64,000 bases of DNA from the NCBI RefSeq assembly GCF_000001735.4, contig NC_003070.9, positions 27,823,971 to 27,887,970 on the forward strand, given 5' to 3'. Both the position numbers and the translations under genes were made by a program. Source of the DNA: Arabidopsis thaliana (Eukaryota; Streptophyta; Magnoliopsida; Brassicales; Brassicaceae). The notes beneath the pieces were generated by a model. The model was not told where the DNA came from, ran no database searches, and saw nothing but the letters and a program-made list of their open reading frames with translations. Shown piece by piece: positions 62,417 through 64,000 of this stretch. The first letter of the stretch is position 1; the number at the start of each line of letters is the position of its first letter.

Positions 62417-63193
62417 TACAAAACAGAGGAACATTTAGTCTCTTCTTGGATCTGTAGGAGATTCCTTTGTTCCTTTCTTTCTTTAATCTCTCTTCTTCTT
62501 GATTTGGCGGTTTCTTTGCTTTCTGCAACTCTTTCTTTTCATTGGTTCTGTAGATTTAAACTCACACATTCCGTGTTTTAGGACAACAAACTTCTCAGAC
62601 AAAAGGGGCACACATGTTCTAGTGTTCTGTTTATGGTTTAGTAGTTTATTGAAGATTGGATCTAATTACCAAAAGGGTTTTTATCTTTCTCCCTCCTTTT
62701 GTCTTCAGTGGAATCTGGGAATCTTAGGTTTGTAAAAAGGTTTAAACTTTATTTCCTTTTTAAGATCCGTAGGTTTGATTGCTGTTAGTGTAGGACTCAG
62801 ATTAATTTAGGGGTTTTCTTGAGCTTTAATTAAGCTGGAGAAGACAATGGGTTTCTTCTGATTTGAAATCTTAAACGGTTTTTTTCTACAAAGAGAAGGG
62901 CTAAAATTTTGGAGTTTTATGAATATGGAAGGTGCGTCATTCTCGTTATAGTTTTAATGGTGGTTACTGTTTGATGATGGAGAAAGAAAAAAAGAAAGCT
63001 TTTAAAGTTATCTCTTCCAAATTATTGCAAACACATCATTGAGGCATAAAGTTTGGGTTTTTGGGAAATCAGTAAAGGGGAACACATCATAGAAGAAAGC
63101 TTTCAAAGCCAAAAAGAAAAAAGGAGAAGTCTTTTTGAATCTTTAAGTAGAAAGTTTCCGGCGCCGGAGAATTGTTTTTGTGATCTGTAGAAA

Positions 63194-64000
63194 ATGGCTG
63201 CGAAGCTTCTGCATTCATTGGCAGATGATAGTGCAGATCTGCAGAAGCAAATTGGATGTATGAATGGGATTTTTCAAATCTTTGATCGTCACCATGTTCT
63301 TACTGGCCGACGAAAAAGTCTTACTTTAGGTAAATTAATAATTACTATATATTTATATTGTTTGATAATTTAAACACTCTCTTCTGATCTCTATGGTTCG
63401 TGTCCAGTAGTCGTTGACTTGTATATGGTCACATATGTTATTCTTACATCCATGTGTTTTTGTATGTTTATTCTTCTCTGTTTTTGTTTTGGCTCTTTAT
63501 CTGCCAATGGAGTGATTCTTTCATTAACCAGGTCTTGTTATAGTCTCAGAGATCTAAAGTTATGGTTGTTACTTTTTCTTTCTCAGTTGTGTTGATCTGC
63601 CGAATCTTTTGGTTAGATTTAATTTTTCCCTTATGGCCGGTTTTTTCTTGCTAGATTTTGACTTTTATTAACCTTTAGGCTCATGGAGTTTCCAACCAAA
63701 TGTGATAAATTCAAGTTTGACTAGCAGGTTCTTGTAGGTTTTATTAAACGTCTCTCTCAATGCGTAATCGGGTGTTCCTTGTTTGAGAGTTTTGATATGA
63801 TGCTCATGCTTGTTTTATGTGCTTGTTGCAGGTAATGGAAATGCCATTAACATCAATTATGAAAGAGACTCTGTTGATACAATTTATCAACAAAAAGAAA
63901 CTGTAAGTTGGTTCTTTTGCCAACCATCTACGATTTCATTCATATACAGAGGTTTTCTATAAGATCTAAGGTTCTTGCATTTCAGTTTCAGGACTCCAAC
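63194..64000 (+). CDS. LNG4: LONGIFOLIA/TRM-family protein, 5' part only (partial, cut by window end)
   Basis: Exons seen: 63194-63329, 63832-63902, and 63986 onward, open at the window edge. The first residues, MAAKLLHSLADDSADLQKQ and then IGCMNGIFQIFDRHHVLTGR, carry the conserved N-terminal motif of LONGIFOLIA/TON1-recruiting-motif proteins, which act on microtubule organisation and polar cell elongation. Position after the kelch gene matches AT1G74160 (TRM4, also called LNG4), partner of LNG3 in the duplicate block. Introns 1 and 2 have standard GT-AG borders. The third exon has two possible acceptors 6 nt apart (TTCAG at 63981-63985 and again at 63987-63991), both in frame, so two-residue variants are possible. 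Most of the protein lies outside the window. Confidence 0.85.

Larger units (their letters stand above)
59657..63193. other. Long spacer and leader of the LONGIFOLIA-type gene
   Basis: It holds the kelch 3' untranslated region, then AT-rich DNA with a TA microsatellite at 60874-60897. From about 62160 it holds CT- and GA-rich leader sequence with a GA run at 62397-62416. Several upstream ATGs between 62275 and 63193 suggest a long, possibly spliced 5' leader. No other gene is recognised in about 3.5 kb. Confidence 0.5.

Overview
The window is nuclear DNA of a flowering plant, and the gene content and order match Arabidopsis thaliana chromosome 1, lower arm, about AT1G73990 to AT1G74160. Reasons: AT-rich intergenic DNA, GT-AG introns of about 80-800 nt, plastid and mitochondrial targeting peptides, and a recognisable run of genes (SPPA, strictosidine-synthase-like trio, ENO1, IPMS2, TET17, two RPL6 copies, MYB122, SOT18, SOT16, CYP78A10, an mTERF gene, two rhomboids, a kelch gene, a LONGIFOLIA-type gene). 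Exon coordinates were placed by hand from splice consensus and reading frame. Every complete spliced model gives an uninterrupted frame.

Layout. 0.5-4.8 kb (+): plastid protease SPPA. 5-13.3 kb (-): three tandem secreted strictosidine-synthase-like beta-propeller genes with the same three-exon structure. 15.5-21.6 kb: a head-to-head pair, plastid enolase ENO1 (-) and 2-isopropylmalate synthase IPMS2 (+). 22.0-27.3 kb: tetraspanin TET17 (+), then two near-identical RPL6 genes (-) with a small membrane-protein gene (+) between them. 27.8-28.9 kb (-): a thylakoid-lumen cyclophilin-like protein. 32.0-41.5 kb: MYB122, a hAT-type element with an internal minisatellite, a decayed GAUT gene, and the convergent sulfotransferases SOT18 and SOT16. 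42.7-44.4 kb (-): CYP78A10. 48.0-59.7 kb: an mTERF gene (-), two tandem rhomboid-like genes (+) and a kelch-repeat gene (+). 63.2-64 kb (+): the first exons of a LONGIFOLIA/TRM gene, cut by the window end.

How the parts relate. MYB122 (activator of indolic glucosinolate genes) lies next to two desulfoglucosinolate sulfotransferases. From established knowledge, the order IPMS, tetraspanin, RPL6, MYB, GAUT, SOT, rhomboid, kelch, LNG is repeated near AT1G18500-AT1G18620 (IPMS1, TET16, RPL6, MYB51, GAUT11, SOT17, RBL12, kelch, LNG3). The window is therefore one half of a whole-genome-duplication block. The GAUT member survives here only as a pseudogene at the expected place, MYB and SOT were kept on both sides, and the rhomboids were tandemly duplicated and appear to have lost their catalytic residues.

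The most notable observations are the two rhomboid pseudoproteases, the GAUT11-like relic, the hAT element with perfect 8-bp target duplications around about 21 copies of a 28-bp repeat, an in-frame hydrophobic candidate cassette exon in SPPA, a short secreted-peptide ORF, a GC-AG intron in the kelch gene, and a ribosomal-type promoter in front of a 24-codon ORF.
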